From positions 1 through 22,537 of the forward strand of contig CAZHPZ010000019.1 in assembly GCA_964534905.1 (NCBI GenBank): a stretch of DNA of 22,537 nucleotides, read 5' to 3'. The notes beneath the pieces were generated by a model that searched no databases, was not told the DNA's origin, and was given only the letters and a program-made list of their open reading frames with translations. Positions within the stretch are counted from its first letter, which is position 1, and each line of letters opens with the position of its first letter. The DNA comes from RGIG4608 sp964534905 (GTDB taxonomy: Bacteria; Bacillota; Clostridia; Oscillospirales; CAG-272). Positions 1 to 6,860 of the stretch are shown here, in pieces. The position numbers and the translations under genes were made by a program.

Positions 1-1198
1 CATCGGGAGAGGGATAATTTGAGGGGTTGTCCACCCTTACCTCCTCGCCGTTTCTTTTTACAACCTTATAAATAACGCTCGGCGCAGTCGTGATGAGGTC
101 AAGATTAAATTCTCGCTCAAGTCTTTCCTCGATTATCTCCATATGGAGAAGTCCCAAAAATCCGCATCTGAATCCGAAGCCGAGAGCTATCGACGTTTCC
201 GGCTCAAAGGAGAGCGCGGCGTCGTTGAGCTTCAGCTTTTCAAGTGCGTCACGGAGATCTCCGTAGCGCGAGCCGTCGGCAGGATAGATACCCGCATAAA
301 CCATTGGCTGAGCCGCCTTGAAGCCGGGCAGAGCCTCGGCGCATGGACGGTCGGTATGCGTTACCGTATCGCCTATTCTCGTCTCTCCGACGCTCTTTAT
401 AGACGCGGTTATATATCCAACCTCGCCCGCACGCAAAATTCCGCTGCTCTTAAGACCGAACGGCTCCATTGTTCCGACATCGACGACCTCATAGGTCTGT
501 CCGGCACTCATCATCTTGATCGTATCACCCGCACGGAGCTCGCCGTCGATTATCTTTATATAGACGACAACTCCGAGGTAGCTGTCATAATACGAATCGA
601 AAATAAGCGCCTTGAGCGGTGCGTTCTCATCGCCCGAGGGGGCGGGGATATATTTTACTACCGCCTCAAGCACGTCCTCGATATTAAGTCCCGTTTTTGC
701 GGAGACCGCAGGGCATTCCTGCGCCTCAATGCCTATGACGTCCTCTATCTCGTCCCTGCAGCGCTGAATATCCGCACTCGGAAGATCTATTTTGTTGATA
801 ACGGGAACTATTTCAAGGTCGGCATCCACGGCAAGATAAGCATTTGCAAGCGTCTGCGCCTCAATGCCTTGCGTTGCGTCAACGACAAGGAGCGCACCCT
901 CACACGCGTTGAGCGAGCGTGACACCTCGTAATTGAAGTCCACGTGACCGGGAGTGTCAATGAGGTTGAACACGTACTTCTCTCCGTCCGGAGCCGTATA
1001 ATCAAGCTTTACCGCACGCGCCTTTATCGTGATTCCCCTCTCTCGTTCGAGATCCATATTGTCGAGCACCTGCTCCTCCATCTCGCGCTTGGTGAGCGTC
1101 TGAGTCGCCTCAAGGATTCTGTCGGCGAGAGTGCTCTTTCCGTGGTCGATGTGAGCTATTATAGAAAAGTTTCTTATGTGCTTTTGTCTTTCGTTCAT
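1..1198 (-). CDS. lepA: Elongation factor 4 (LepA), N-terminal part, cut by window edge
   Basis: Translational GTPase that back-translocates or remodels stalled ribosomes in the cytoplasm. Reading leftward from the ATG at 1198 gives about 399 open residues without a stop, out of roughly 600 expected, so the C-terminal domains lie outside the window. Visible motifs are the P-loop AHIDHGKST (residues 15-23), the switch I region ending RGITIKA (54-60), DTPGHVDF (81-88), NKIDLP (135-140), and an FGFRCGFLGLLHMEI stretch typical of LepA rather than EF-G. The last visible residues, NPSNYPSPD, also fit the family. The start is supported by an AAAGGA ribosome binding site about 7 nt upstream. It lies 73 nt downstream of murC on the same strand, so the two may be cotranscribed; no terminator is visible between them. 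Confidence 0.97.
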   Translation of the reverse strand, partial: MNERQKHIRNFSIIAHIDHGKSTLADRILEATQTLTKREMEEQVLDNMDLERERGITIKARAVKLDYTAPDGEKYVFNLIDTPGHVDFNYEVSRSLNACEGALLVVDATQGIEAQTLANAYLAVDADLEIVPVINKIDLPSADIQRCRDEIEDVIGIEAQECPAVSAKTGLNIEDVLEAVVKYIPAPSGDENAPLKALIFDSYYDSYLGVVVYIKIIDGELRAGDTIKMMSAGQTYEVVDVGTMEPFGLKSSGILRAGEVGYITASIKSVGETRIGDTVTHTDRPCAEALPGFKAAQPMVYAGIYPADGSRYGDLRDALEKLKLNDAALSFEPETSIALGFGFRCGFLGLLHMEIIEERLEREFNLDLITTAPSVIYKVVKRNGEEVRVDNPSNYPSPD

Positions 1199-1271
1199 TT
1201 GTTTTTCCTTTTTATATCAGAATATACGTTTTTAAACATTTTATGTTTTCGGCACGTTCGTCCGATAGCGA

Positions 1272-2675
1272 TCATTTATCGAAATCAAGGTAATCGAACA
1301 CCTTGTATATATTGCCCGCGCCCATTACGACAAGTATATCTCCCGGGAAAAGAAGCTCGCCGACCGCCTTTGCGATATTTTCGAATCCCGATACGTATTC
1401 CGCCTTTTCGCCGATACGTATCGCAAGCGTTTTTCCGCTTATTCCGAGATCGTCCGTCTCCCTTGCGGGATATATATCCGCCACAAAGACTCTGTCACAT
1501 GCGTCAAAAGCCTGTGCAAACTCCTCCATAAGCGTGTATGTTCTCGTAAAGGTATGAGGCTGGAAAACGCAAAACAGTCTTTGATGCTCCCTTTTCGCCA
1601 CGCCCTCAAGCGTGGACGCAACCTCCGTCGGGTGGTGACCGTAATCGTCAAAGACGAGTGCTCCGTTCACGCTTCCCTTATATTCCATTCTGCGCTTCGC
1701 ACCGCAGAACTGCTGCAAGCCGTCCGCAATCCTCTTCGGCTCTATGCCCGATATGTGACCTGCGGCAAATGCGGCAAGCGCATTGTAAACATTATGCTCA
1801 CCCGTAACGGAAAGCTTAACGTGCTCAAGATATTCCCCGTTGTGCATCACGTCAAAGCACGCAAATCCGTCGGGGTACCTGATATTTATCGCGGTATATT
1901 CCGCACTCTGCTTCATAATTCCGAACGTGACGAGCCTGCCCTCGTATTTTTCTCCGAGCTTCTCGACGTATTCGTTATCTATATTTGCGATAAGCGTTCC
2001 GTCCCTGCCCGTCTTTTCGGCAAATCTTTCATAAGAGGTGCATATCTGCTCCATGCTTGCAAAATAATCCACGTGATCCATCTCGATGTTGAGGATTATC
2101 GCCGTTAAGGGATTAAAATCAAGGAACGAATCCATATATTCGCAAGCCTCGAAAATAAAATTCTCGCTCTTGCCTATTCTGTATGCGCCGCCCATTGCCT
2201 CAAGCTCCGCGCCCGAGAGCACCGTGGGATCGGCTCCGCCCTCGCAAAAGACAGTTGCACACATTGACGTACAGGTGCTTTTGCCGTGCATACCCGACAC
2301 GCCTATTCTGTTTTTGTATCCGAGCATAAGATATCCTAGATAATCCGCACGTGAGATACAGGGTATTCCCCTCTCCTTCGCTCTGAGATACTCGGGATTA
2401 TCCTCGCTTATGGCAACGGTATACACCGCCGCGTCATAGGATTCGATATTCTCGGCGTTGTGAGAATAGAGCACCTCTATCCCCTCTGTGCGAAGTCTCT
2501 CCGTAAGTGCGGTTTTTTCTCTGTCCGAGCCGCCGACGCGGTATCCGCGAAGATGTGAGATATGTGCAAGCGACGACATATTTATGCCGCCGATGCCTAT
2601 AAAATAGATGCTTTTGCATCCCTTTAGCATTTCTTCGATTTTTTGTGCTCCAAAATGAGTATTAGGCGTTGACAT
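1272..2675 (-). CDS. murC: UDP-N-acetylmuramate--L-alanine ligase
   Basis: Cytoplasmic ATP-dependent ligase that adds L-Ala to UDP-MurNAc, the first amino-acid step of peptidoglycan stem peptide synthesis. At 467 residues it has normal family length. It shows the N-terminal FIGIGGINMS nucleotide-sugar loop (25-34), an ATP loop GMHGKST (128-134), NIEMDHVDYF (196-205), GEHNVYNA (292-299), RRME (328-331) and DDYGHHPTE (343-351), matching the Mur ligase Rossmann, central and C-terminal domains. The ATP loop departs from the textbook GTHGKTT by Thr-to-Met and Thr-to-Ser changes; the Lys is kept. The ATG at 2675 follows AAAGGACG at a good distance. It stands apart from other mur/division genes, next to lepA and divergent from spoVG. 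Confidence 0.96.
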   Translation of the reverse strand: MSTPNTHFGAQKIEEMLKGCKSIYFIGIGGINMSSLAHISHLRGYRVGGSDREKTALTERLRTEGIEVLYSHNAENIESYDAAVYTVAISEDNPEYLRAKERGIPCISRADYLGYLMLGYKNRIGVSGMHGKSTCTSMCATVFCEGGADPTVLSGAELEAMGGAYRIGKSENFIFEACEYMDSFLDFNPLTAIILNIEMDHVDYFASMEQICTSYERFAEKTGRDGTLIANIDNEYVEKLGEKYEGRLVTFGIMKQSAEYTAINIRYPDGFACFDVMHNGEYLEHVKLSVTGEHNVYNALAAFAAGHISGIEPKRIADGLQQFCGAKRRMEYKGSVNGALVFDDYGHHPTEVASTLEGVAKREHQRLFCVFQPHTFTRTYTLMEEFAQAFDACDRVFVADIYPARETDDLGISGKTLAIRIGEKAEYVSGFENIAKAVGELLFPGDILVVMGAGNIYKVFDYLDFDK

Positions 2676-2851
2676 AGTACGTCCTTTCGTAATTAATTGT
2701 CGAAAATGCGAATAAATTGAGATTATATAATAATTTGTTCATAAATAATTCGGAAAAATATAATTTTTAGTTTGAATAATAGTAATAAATATAGTGTAAA
2801 ATGATGTTATTCTACAAACAAAACATTTTAAGCTTTATAAGGAGAACAATC
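2676..2851. promoter_or_regulatory. AT-rich divergent region between murC and spoVG
   Basis: This very AT-rich 176-nt gap must hold promoters for both directions. The best plus-strand candidate is TTGTTC (2735-2740), an 18-nt spacer and TATAAT (2759-2764), which would start spoVG transcription about 80 nt before its ATG. A second, looser candidate is TTGAAT (2772-2777) and TAAAAT (2797-2802) with a 19-nt spacer. On the minus strand a TATAAT lies at 2722-2727 but without a convincing -35 box. In Bacillus spoVG is read by sigma-H; I see only a weak resemblance to that consensus here. Confidence 0.4.
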
Positions 2852-3148
2852 ATGAAAATCACAGATGTTAAAATCAGAAAAACATTTACAGAGGGACCGA
2901 TGAAAGCAGTCGCTTCCGTTACGTTCGACCATCAGCTCGTTGTTCACGACATCAAGGTCATCAATGCCAGAGACAAGTATTTCATCGTAATGCCCAGCCA
3001 CAAAAACCCCGATGATACGTACCGCGATATCGTTCATCCAATCAATTCGGAATTCCGTGCAACTCTCGAAAAAGCCGTCAAGGACGCTTATGAAGCGGAG
3101 CTTGAGGCGCTTGCGAACGCCGAGAGTGAGCAGGAAGAAATCATTTGA
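2852..3148 (+). CDS. spoVG: SpoVG family RNA/DNA-binding regulator
   Basis: Small nucleic-acid-binding regulator, linked in Firmicutes to sporulation, division-site control and virulence gene expression. The 98-residue product begins MKITDVKIRKTFTEG and contains KAVASVTFD, the HDIKVI motif (about 31-36), MPSHKNPD and RDIVHPINSEFR, a near-textbook SpoVG core, followed by an acidic C-terminal tail. I chose the ATG at 2852, not the upstream in-frame ATG at 2801. It has AAGGAG (2839-2844) 7 nt before it and it starts the conserved SpoVG N-terminus; the extra 17 residues have no counterpart in the family. It is a single-gene unit ending in a strong terminator and converges on the phosphodiesterase gene. 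Confidence 0.96.
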   Translation: MKITDVKIRKTFTEGPMKAVASVTFDHQLVVHDIKVINARDKYFIVMPSHKNPDDTYRDIVHPINSEFRATLEKAVKDAYEAELEALANAESEQEEII

Positions 3149-3162
3149 TTTTTTTACAACTT

Positions 3163-3196
3163 ACTGCCACACCGTAATCGGTGTGGCAGTTTTTTT
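3163..3196 (+). terminator. Intrinsic terminator of spoVG
   Basis: A perfect 12-bp stem (ACTGCCACACCG at 3163-3174 and its complement at 3179-3190) closes a TAAT loop and is followed by a run of T at 3190-3196. It lies 14 nt after the spoVG stop. The T run reaches into the stop codon (3195-3197) of the convergent gene. The minus-strand reading of the hairpin has no adjacent T run, so it works mainly for spoVG. Confidence 0.93.
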
Positions 3197-3743
3197 ATTT
3201 TCCGATATTCGAAAATGAGCCGTGTGAGAGTAAAAATCCGTTGTCCGAAACGGAAAGATTACCGAACGAGCCGTCAAGGATCGATCCGAGCGAGCCGGGA
3301 TTGAAGAGAGCAAGATCTCTGTCCACACCCCTTATCTCCCCACGCTTAATATATTCAAGACGCGGCAAATGTGTGTGACCGTAAAGCACGATGTCCGCAC
3401 CGAGTCTGCACGCCTCACGGCAGAGCTCCTCGGTACCGCTCTTGACGGAAAACGCGTGTCCGTGCGTTATCATCACACGGTACTCGCCCGCATAAAAGCA
3501 GGTAGAGATCGGCACCTCCTCGCCGCTCGGCGATATCCGGTCGTAAAAATCGCAATTTCCGCGCACCGCATATACTATCATATCGTTACAACAAGGAAGC
3601 GAGAAAAGATCGTCAAGACCGTCACCGAGATAAATAAGGCGAAGCGTCTCTCCGTTTTTCAACAACCCCTTCCTGTACGCCACAAGCTCGGAGAGCCTTT
3701 CGCGCCGTCCGTGACTGTCGGACACTATAAGATAATCAAACAC
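3195..3743 (-). CDS. YfcE/MJ0936-family metallophosphodiesterase
   Basis: Two-metal phosphodiesterase of the calcineurin-like fold; the family hydrolyses phosphodiesters, but the natural substrate of this member cannot be told. The 182 residues carry all metal-ligand motifs in order: SDSHG (8-12), GD (40-41), RGNCD (61-65), THGH (93-96) and YGHTH (121-125), then a FNPGSLG strand (about 147-153) typical of YfcE/YsnB proteins. The start is a GTG at 3743 that overlaps the 3' end of the lipid kinase gene by 8 nt. The nearest Shine-Dalgarno-like sequence is a weak TAGGT, so translational coupling is likely. No later Met would keep the SDSHG motif. It forms an operon with the kinase. Confidence 0.93.
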   Translation of the reverse strand: MFDYLIVSDSHGRRERLSELVAYRKGLLKNGETLRLIYLGDGLDDLFSLPCCNDMIVYAVRGNCDFYDRISPSGEEVPISTCFYAGEYRVMITHGHAFSVKSGTEELCREACRLGADIVLYGHTHLPRLEYIKRGEIRGVDRDLALFNPGSLGSILDGSFGNLSVSDNGFLLSHGSFSNIGK

Positions 3744-4716
3744 GCTTTGAGTACCTATGCGCCGCCTTCATTACCTCGGGATCCTTGGCAATGGGCTGGC
3801 AAGCTCTCGGAAGAGAAAGGACGACAGCCTGCTTCTCTACGGTTACGGTGAGCTTATCCTTGATTGTTTCTATCTCGCCGTCCGCGCTTATATCCGTCGG
3901 ATGTGCGAGATCTATTTCTATCTTATCGCATTTTTTATACGCCAAAATGTGCGAGATATCAACCTTTGTAAGGTGAGTGCCCGCCTTATAGTGACCTATA
4001 AGATTTATGAGCTGACCGAGATTTACTCTGTCGAGCACGCAAACGTCAAGCACGCCGTCGTCATAGAGTGCAGCGGGAGCGGCACAGTATCCGCCTCCGT
4101 AAAAGCTTCCGTTTGCTATGGCGCAGAGCTGATATTCGTCACCTCTGTATTCGTTTCCGTCAAATTTGATCTTACCCTTCATCGTTGCCGTTCCGAGCTG
4201 AGTTATCTTTTGAACGACTCCTGCGGTATAGGCAAGCTTGCTCGGCATAAATATGCTTCTGCGATTGAGAGACGCCTGCTTGGCAATCTCACAGTCAAAG
4301 CCGATGTTTATGAGATTTATCGCATATCTGCCGTTATATTTAAGAAGATCGACACGTCTTGTTTCTCCGTCTATTTGGGCATCGATGTTGAAAAGCTGCT
4401 CTGTGTGCTCAAAATTTCTTACAAAATCGTTACCCGTTCCCATCGGTATAACTCCGAGCTCCGCGTGATCGAAGCCAATAAGTCCCGAGGCAACCTCTCT
4501 TATCGTTCCGTCACCTCCGACCGCATAAAATCTCATCGGTTCGTCGGTTCTCTCGCACTCCGCTCTTACGAACTCGGTTGCTTCCCCTCTCTTTTCGGTA
4601 ACGTGAACGTCATAGCTGACCTTACGGCGATTGCAAACCTTATGTATCTCGTCTATAAGACTGTGAAATTTGGTACCCTTGCCTGCCGCAGGGTTCATTA
4701 TAAAAATATGTTTCAT
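3736..4716 (-). CDS. Diacylglycerol kinase-family lipid kinase (DagK/YegS type)
   Basis: Soluble or membrane-associated lipid kinase that phosphorylates diacylglycerol or a related lipid. In Firmicutes DagK recycles the diacylglycerol released by lipoteichoic acid synthesis. The 326-residue protein has NPAAGKG near the N-terminus (8-14), the catalytic GGDGTIREV loop (67-75), and PMGTGNDF (91-98), which is followed by the beta-rich C-terminal domain (CAIANGSFYGGGYCAAP; DGVLDVCV). The length is normal. The start ATG at 4716 is preceded by AAAGGAA at about 9 nt. It is the first gene of a two-gene operon with a strong promoter at 4773-4801. DagK or YegS cannot be separated on substrate from sequence alone. 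Confidence 0.93.
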   Translation of the reverse strand: MKHIFIMNPAAGKGTKFHSLIDEIHKVCNRRKVSYDVHVTEKRGEATEFVRAECERTDEPMRFYAVGGDGTIREVASGLIGFDHAELGVIPMGTGNDFVRNFEHTEQLFNIDAQIDGETRRVDLLKYNGRYAINLINIGFDCEIAKQASLNRRSIFMPSKLAYTAGVVQKITQLGTATMKGKIKFDGNEYRGDEYQLCAIANGSFYGGGYCAAPAALYDDGVLDVCVLDRVNLGQLINLIGHYKAGTHLTKVDISHILAYKKCDKIEIDLAHPTDISADGEIETIKDKLTVTVEKQAVVLSLPRACQPIAKDPEVMKAAHRYSKRV

Positions 4717-4772
4717 TATTATAGTTCCTTTTCGTTAACAAAATAATTTCAAAAAACATTTCGTTAGGTATA

Positions 4773-4801
4773 ATTTTAACACAATAATCGCATTATGTCA
4801 A
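4773..4801 (-). promoter_or_regulatory. Sigma-A promoter of the lipid kinase operon
   Basis: Read on the minus strand: TTGACA (4796-4801), a 17-nt spacer, TAAAAT (4773-4778). This is an almost perfect vegetative promoter, placing the start site about 50 nt upstream of the kinase ATG. Confidence 0.85.
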
Positions 4802-4827
4802 CATTTTTATTATTTCAACATATATTA
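4801..4827 (+). promoter_or_regulatory. Possible sigma-K-like promoter of the three-gene cluster
   Basis: The sequence AC (4801-4802), 16 nt, then CATATATTA (4819-4827) fits the Bacillus sigma-K pattern AC-N16/17-CATANNNTA. I see no good sigma-A promoter upstream of 4877. The pattern carries little information in AT-rich DNA, so chance is a real possibility. Just downstream is an inverted repeat ACAGAT/ATCTGT (4827-4832 and 4841-4846) with an 8-nt loop, a possible operator. Confidence 0.25.
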
Positions 4828-4876
4828 CAGATAGAAAACAATCTGTTAACTTTGTAAATTTTTAAGGAGGAGCGTT

Positions 4877-5095
4877 ATGAATTTCGATAAAAAAGCACTT
4901 TCCGACCTCTTAAAGCTCGGCGACGCGGAGCTTTGCGAGGTGCTGAAATCTCTTGCCGCAGAGGCAGGCGCGGATGCGTCCGCACTGAAAATAACAAGCT
5001 CGGACGCCGCAAGAATAAGAACCGTTCTCTCGCTCGCAAGCGACGAGGAAGTAGCGGGATTTATTGAAAAATTCGGCGGAGGGCAGAAAAAATGA
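4877..5095 (+). CDS. Small hypothetical protein, first gene of a three-gene cluster
   Basis: I do not recognise a named family. The 72-residue product is helical in character: alternating Leu/Ala-rich and charged residues, segments LSDLLKLGDAELCEVLKSLA and ARIRTVLSLASDEEVAGFIEKF, and a short GGGQKK tail. There is no signal peptide or membrane segment. Translation is well supported by AAGGAGG just before the ATG (TAAGGAGGAGCGTT directly upstream) and by a 4-nt ATGA overlap with the next gene (5092-5095). The repeated 'level/residue-count' helices and the neighbour's similar style suggest the two proteins may bind each other; that is inference. Codon use resembles that of the core genes, so this looks like a native gene. 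Confidence 0.85.
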   Translation: MNFDKKALSDLLKLGDAELCEVLKSLAAEAGADASALKITSSDAARIRTVLSLASDEEVAGFIEKFGGGQKK

Positions 5096-5565
5096 GTGAA
5101 ACGGCAAACGAAAACGAGCGTACAGGGGGCGGCGATATGTCCTCTCTCCTAACCTCTCTCCTCTCGGATCCTCAGGTGCTCTCAAAAGTCGGCGACACGC
5201 TTGCCGCACTCACGCAAAACGCAAAAAGCACAAGCAGCACGGAAAATGCCGATATCACAGACGCTACAGCTTCAATCGGCGCCGACAATGCGGAGGATAA
5301 TACAAAAGATACGGCAAATGCCGAGAAAGAAACAGATGCATCTCAAACAGAAGCAGCGTCCAATCTGCCGACTCTTTTGTCAAAACTTGCGGAGAGCGGC
5401 GGTAAACCCTCTCCCGAATTGAAAAGAGAGATAGACCTGCTGCGTGCGGTAAGACCGTACCTTTCACCGCGCAGACGGGAGATGATAGACGGATTTATAC
5501 AAATGAGTAAGCTCGGCGAAATATTCAAAAGCCTGTCGGACGGAGGTAAAAATGTATTACAGTAA
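5092..5565 (+). CDS. Hypothetical protein with conserved C-terminal PYLSPRRR helix region
   Basis: The 157-residue product is in three parts. An N-terminal stretch has a short helical segment (MSSLLTSLLSDPQVLSKVGDTL, about 16-37). A low-complexity Thr/Ala/Asn/Glu linker (about 40-90) follows. The C-terminal domain (about 91-150) contains LLSKLAESGGKPS and LLRAVRPYLSPRRREMIDGF followed by a Leu/Met helix. The last part resembles uncharacterised small clostridial proteins with a 'K/R-PYLSxxRR' helix, from memory and without a family name. No catalytic motif, signal peptide or membrane helix is visible. It overlaps its upstream neighbour by ATGA and the next gene by 14 nt, so the three are one translationally coupled unit. 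Confidence 0.85.
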   Translation: MSETANENERTGGGDMSSLLTSLLSDPQVLSKVGDTLAALTQNAKSTSSTENADITDATASIGADNAEDNTKDTANAEKETDASQTEAASNLPTLLSKLAESGGKPSPELKREIDLLRAVRPYLSPRRREMIDGFIQMSKLGEIFKSLSDGGKNVLQ

Positions 5566-5893
5566 GAGCAGTTCGGGCTTGAGTATTCCGAGCAATTACA
5601 GCGGAAACGCATTTCGCGTCACGGACGAGAGCGACCGTACATATAAAAAATCGGAGGGCAAGGAGCAGAACGATATGCCGAATGAAGTGAGTGGCGACTT
5701 TGAGAACAAAGAGTCGGTCGGCAATGAAAGCGTGAGAAAAGCAAAAAGCAACGTCCCACGCCTGCCGTCAATTCTTTCCGATATAAACGCAGAGGACGTC
5801 CTCATTCTCGGATTGATATTTTTGATACACCGAGATAACCCTACGGATCCCACACTCTTGCTTCTCCTCGTCCTCTTGCTCGTCAAGGAATGA
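5552..5893 (+). CDS. Small hypothetical protein with acidic/basic linker and hydrophobic C-terminus
   Basis: The 113-residue product begins MYYSKSSSGLSIPSNYSGNAFRV, a Tyr/Ser/Asn-rich head. A charged linker follows (about 28-75), and the end is strongly hydrophobic: DVLILGLIFLIHRD and, after a polar NPTDPT turn, LLLLLVLLLVKE (about 84-113). The two Leu/Ile segments are short (9-12 residues), more like amphipathic or hairpin membrane insertions than two full transmembrane helices. The bipartite 'DxLLxLxLIFLL - acidic turn - LLLLLLLLL' ending is a style I know from uncharacterised Clostridia proteins, but no function is established. GGAGG (5542-5546) lies 5 nt before the ATG at 5552. It is the last gene of the cluster; repeat DNA begins 35 nt after its stop. 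Confidence 0.82.
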   Translation: MYYSKSSSGLSIPSNYSGNAFRVTDESDRTYKKSEGKEQNDMPNEVSGDFENKESVGNESVRKAKSNVPRLPSILSDINAEDVLILGLIFLIHRDNPTDPTLLLLLVLLLVKE

Positions 5894-5927
5894 ATAAAGC
5901 TAAAGAGTGTTTTGTCTTTGCGGCTGC

Positions 5928-6073
5928 GCACATTGATCGCACTTACCAATGACACAAAAAAGTTTCGATCAAGCCTTTCCAAAGGCTTGCGAGGTGTGGG
6001 CGAGTAGCCCACAATCGGCGTTTCTTTTTTGCTAAGCTTTTTTCTTTGCGCCTATAGTGCCAAAGAAAAAAGC
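5928..6073 (+). repeat. Hairpin repeat, copy A (lacks the 5' part)
   Basis: Three successive hairpins: stem 1 CAAGCCTTT-CC-AAAGGCTTG (5970-5989); stem 2 TGTGGGC/GCCCACA with loop GAGTA (5995-6013); stem 3 GCTTTTTTCTTTG (6036-6048) and its exact complement (6061-6073) with loop CGCCTATAGTGC. The linker CGGCGTTTCTTTTTTGCT before stem 3 is shared with copy B. The 5' hairpin and the GATCCTTCGCT block seen in B and C are missing. It begins about 35 nt after the three-gene cluster and could form the 3' end of that transcript. Confidence 0.88.
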
Positions 6074-6188
6074 GAATTAAAGATAAGCACAAACATTAAA
6101 GTAGCACGCTGATATCACGCCATACAAGGAACCCGTATGACGGGCGGCTTGGCTCCGACGTGCTCCGAAATAGTGAGCGTGTAGGTGC

Positions 6189-6380
6189 GTGCCCAAGATC
6201 CTTCGCTACGCTCGAGAATGACCGTCTTTGACGGTCGGGCACTCTGTTCGCACTTGCTAATGCAACAAAAAGTTTTGCTCCGCTTTTTCAAAAGCGGATG
6301 CCTGCGCGGCACGAGCGCATATCGCCGTTTTCTTTTTGCTGAGCTTTTTCTTTTGCGGTTATATTGCCAAAAGAAAAAGC
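6189..6380 (+). repeat. Hairpin repeat, copy B (full length)
   Basis: It starts with GTGCCC and the block GATCCTTCGCTACGCTCGAG (6197-6216), a very common dispersed bacterial repeat that reads 'ERSEGS' on the opposite strand. Hairpins follow: 5' hairpin GACCGTC-TTT-GACGGTC (6220-6236); stem 1 TCCGCTTTT-TC-AAAAGCGGA (6279-6298); stem 2 TGCGC/GCGCA (6303-6319); stem 3 GCTTTTTCTTTTG (6343-6355) with its complement (6368-6380), loop CGGTTATATTGC. All four stems are perfect, although the arm sequences differ from the other copies. Confidence 0.88.
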
Positions 6381-6440
6381 GAGTAAACGCTTAGAACAAA
6401 CTTCAAAACAGTACGCCAACACTCCGCTACACACAAACCC

Positions 6441-6634
6441 GTAGGGCGGGGGCTTGGCTCCCGCCGATTGCTATGGAAAAATCATTTGCCTTGTAACACC
6501 TCATCCACCGCTCCCGCGGTCCCCCTTCTTCCACCGGAGAAGGCAAATATTACATTCGCTTCGGAACCACACGTACTTGAGAAAGCTGCCTTAGGCTCCC
6601 TCCGGGAGGGAGCTGTCAACGCAGTTGACTGAAG
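6441..6634 (+). repeat. R3-R2 repeat module, copy 1
   Basis: R3 is a G/C hairpin: GGCGGGGGC (6445-6453), TTG, GCTCCCGCC (6457-6465). A spacer with TTGTAACACCTCATCC (6491-6506) and CATTCGCTTCGG (6553-6564) follows, both found exactly in the copy at 10178-10395. R2 is two hairpins: GCTCCCTC-CGG-GAGGGAGC (6595-6613) and GTCAAC-GCA-GTTGAC (6615-6629). R2 matches a repeat type that is abundant in gut Clostridia genomes (from memory). Confidence 0.85.
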
Positions 6635-6679
6635 GAGAGTGCGCGACAATAAAGCATATCCGATTTTAAAGTAACACAG

Positions 6680-6817
6680 GCTCCTTCTGTCAAAAATCAG
6701 AGATTTTTGCCACCTCCCTTTACACAAGGGAGGCAAGGGTTTGTGCGAACAGAGCAAGCAACCGTTTAATACCCGTATTTTTCAATGTAATCGGCAGGAG
6801 TCAAGCCCCTGCCCTAC
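6680..6817 (-). repeat. R3-R2 repeat module, inverted copy 2
   Basis: Inverted relative to copy 1. R2 part: CCTCCCTT-TACAC-AAGGGAGG (6713-6733) and CAAAAATC-AGA-GATTTTTG (6691-6709). R3 part (6791-6817) reads on the minus strand GTAGGGCAGGGGCTTGACTC then CTGCC, with the same pairing as copy 1 but one changed base pair near its base. The spacer is shorter than in copy 1 but keeps a GATT-AAAAAT core next to R3. Confidence 0.8.
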
Positions 6818-6860
6818 AAGGTTTCATTACAGAGATTTTATTTATACTCGTCTATTATCC

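Noticed and set aside
143..922. Plus-strand open frame of 259 codons opposite lepA
   Set aside because: It lies wholly antisense to a clear EF-4 gene, with no ribosome binding site and Arg/Leu-rich antisense composition.
1272..2675. MurC being a Mpl- or MurT-type relative because of its unusual ATP loop
   Set aside because: All other motifs, length and order fit MurC; Met and Ser substitutions in the loop appear tolerated in Clostridia.
2749..2780. Sigma-H promoter for spoVG
   Set aside because: TTCGGAAAA followed by GAATAAT resembles the consensus only loosely, and the spacing is about 13 rather than 11-12 nt.
3757..4746. Plus-strand open frame of 329 codons opposite the lipid kinase
   Set aside because: Antisense shadow of a gene with all family motifs; the frame is open because of codon bias.
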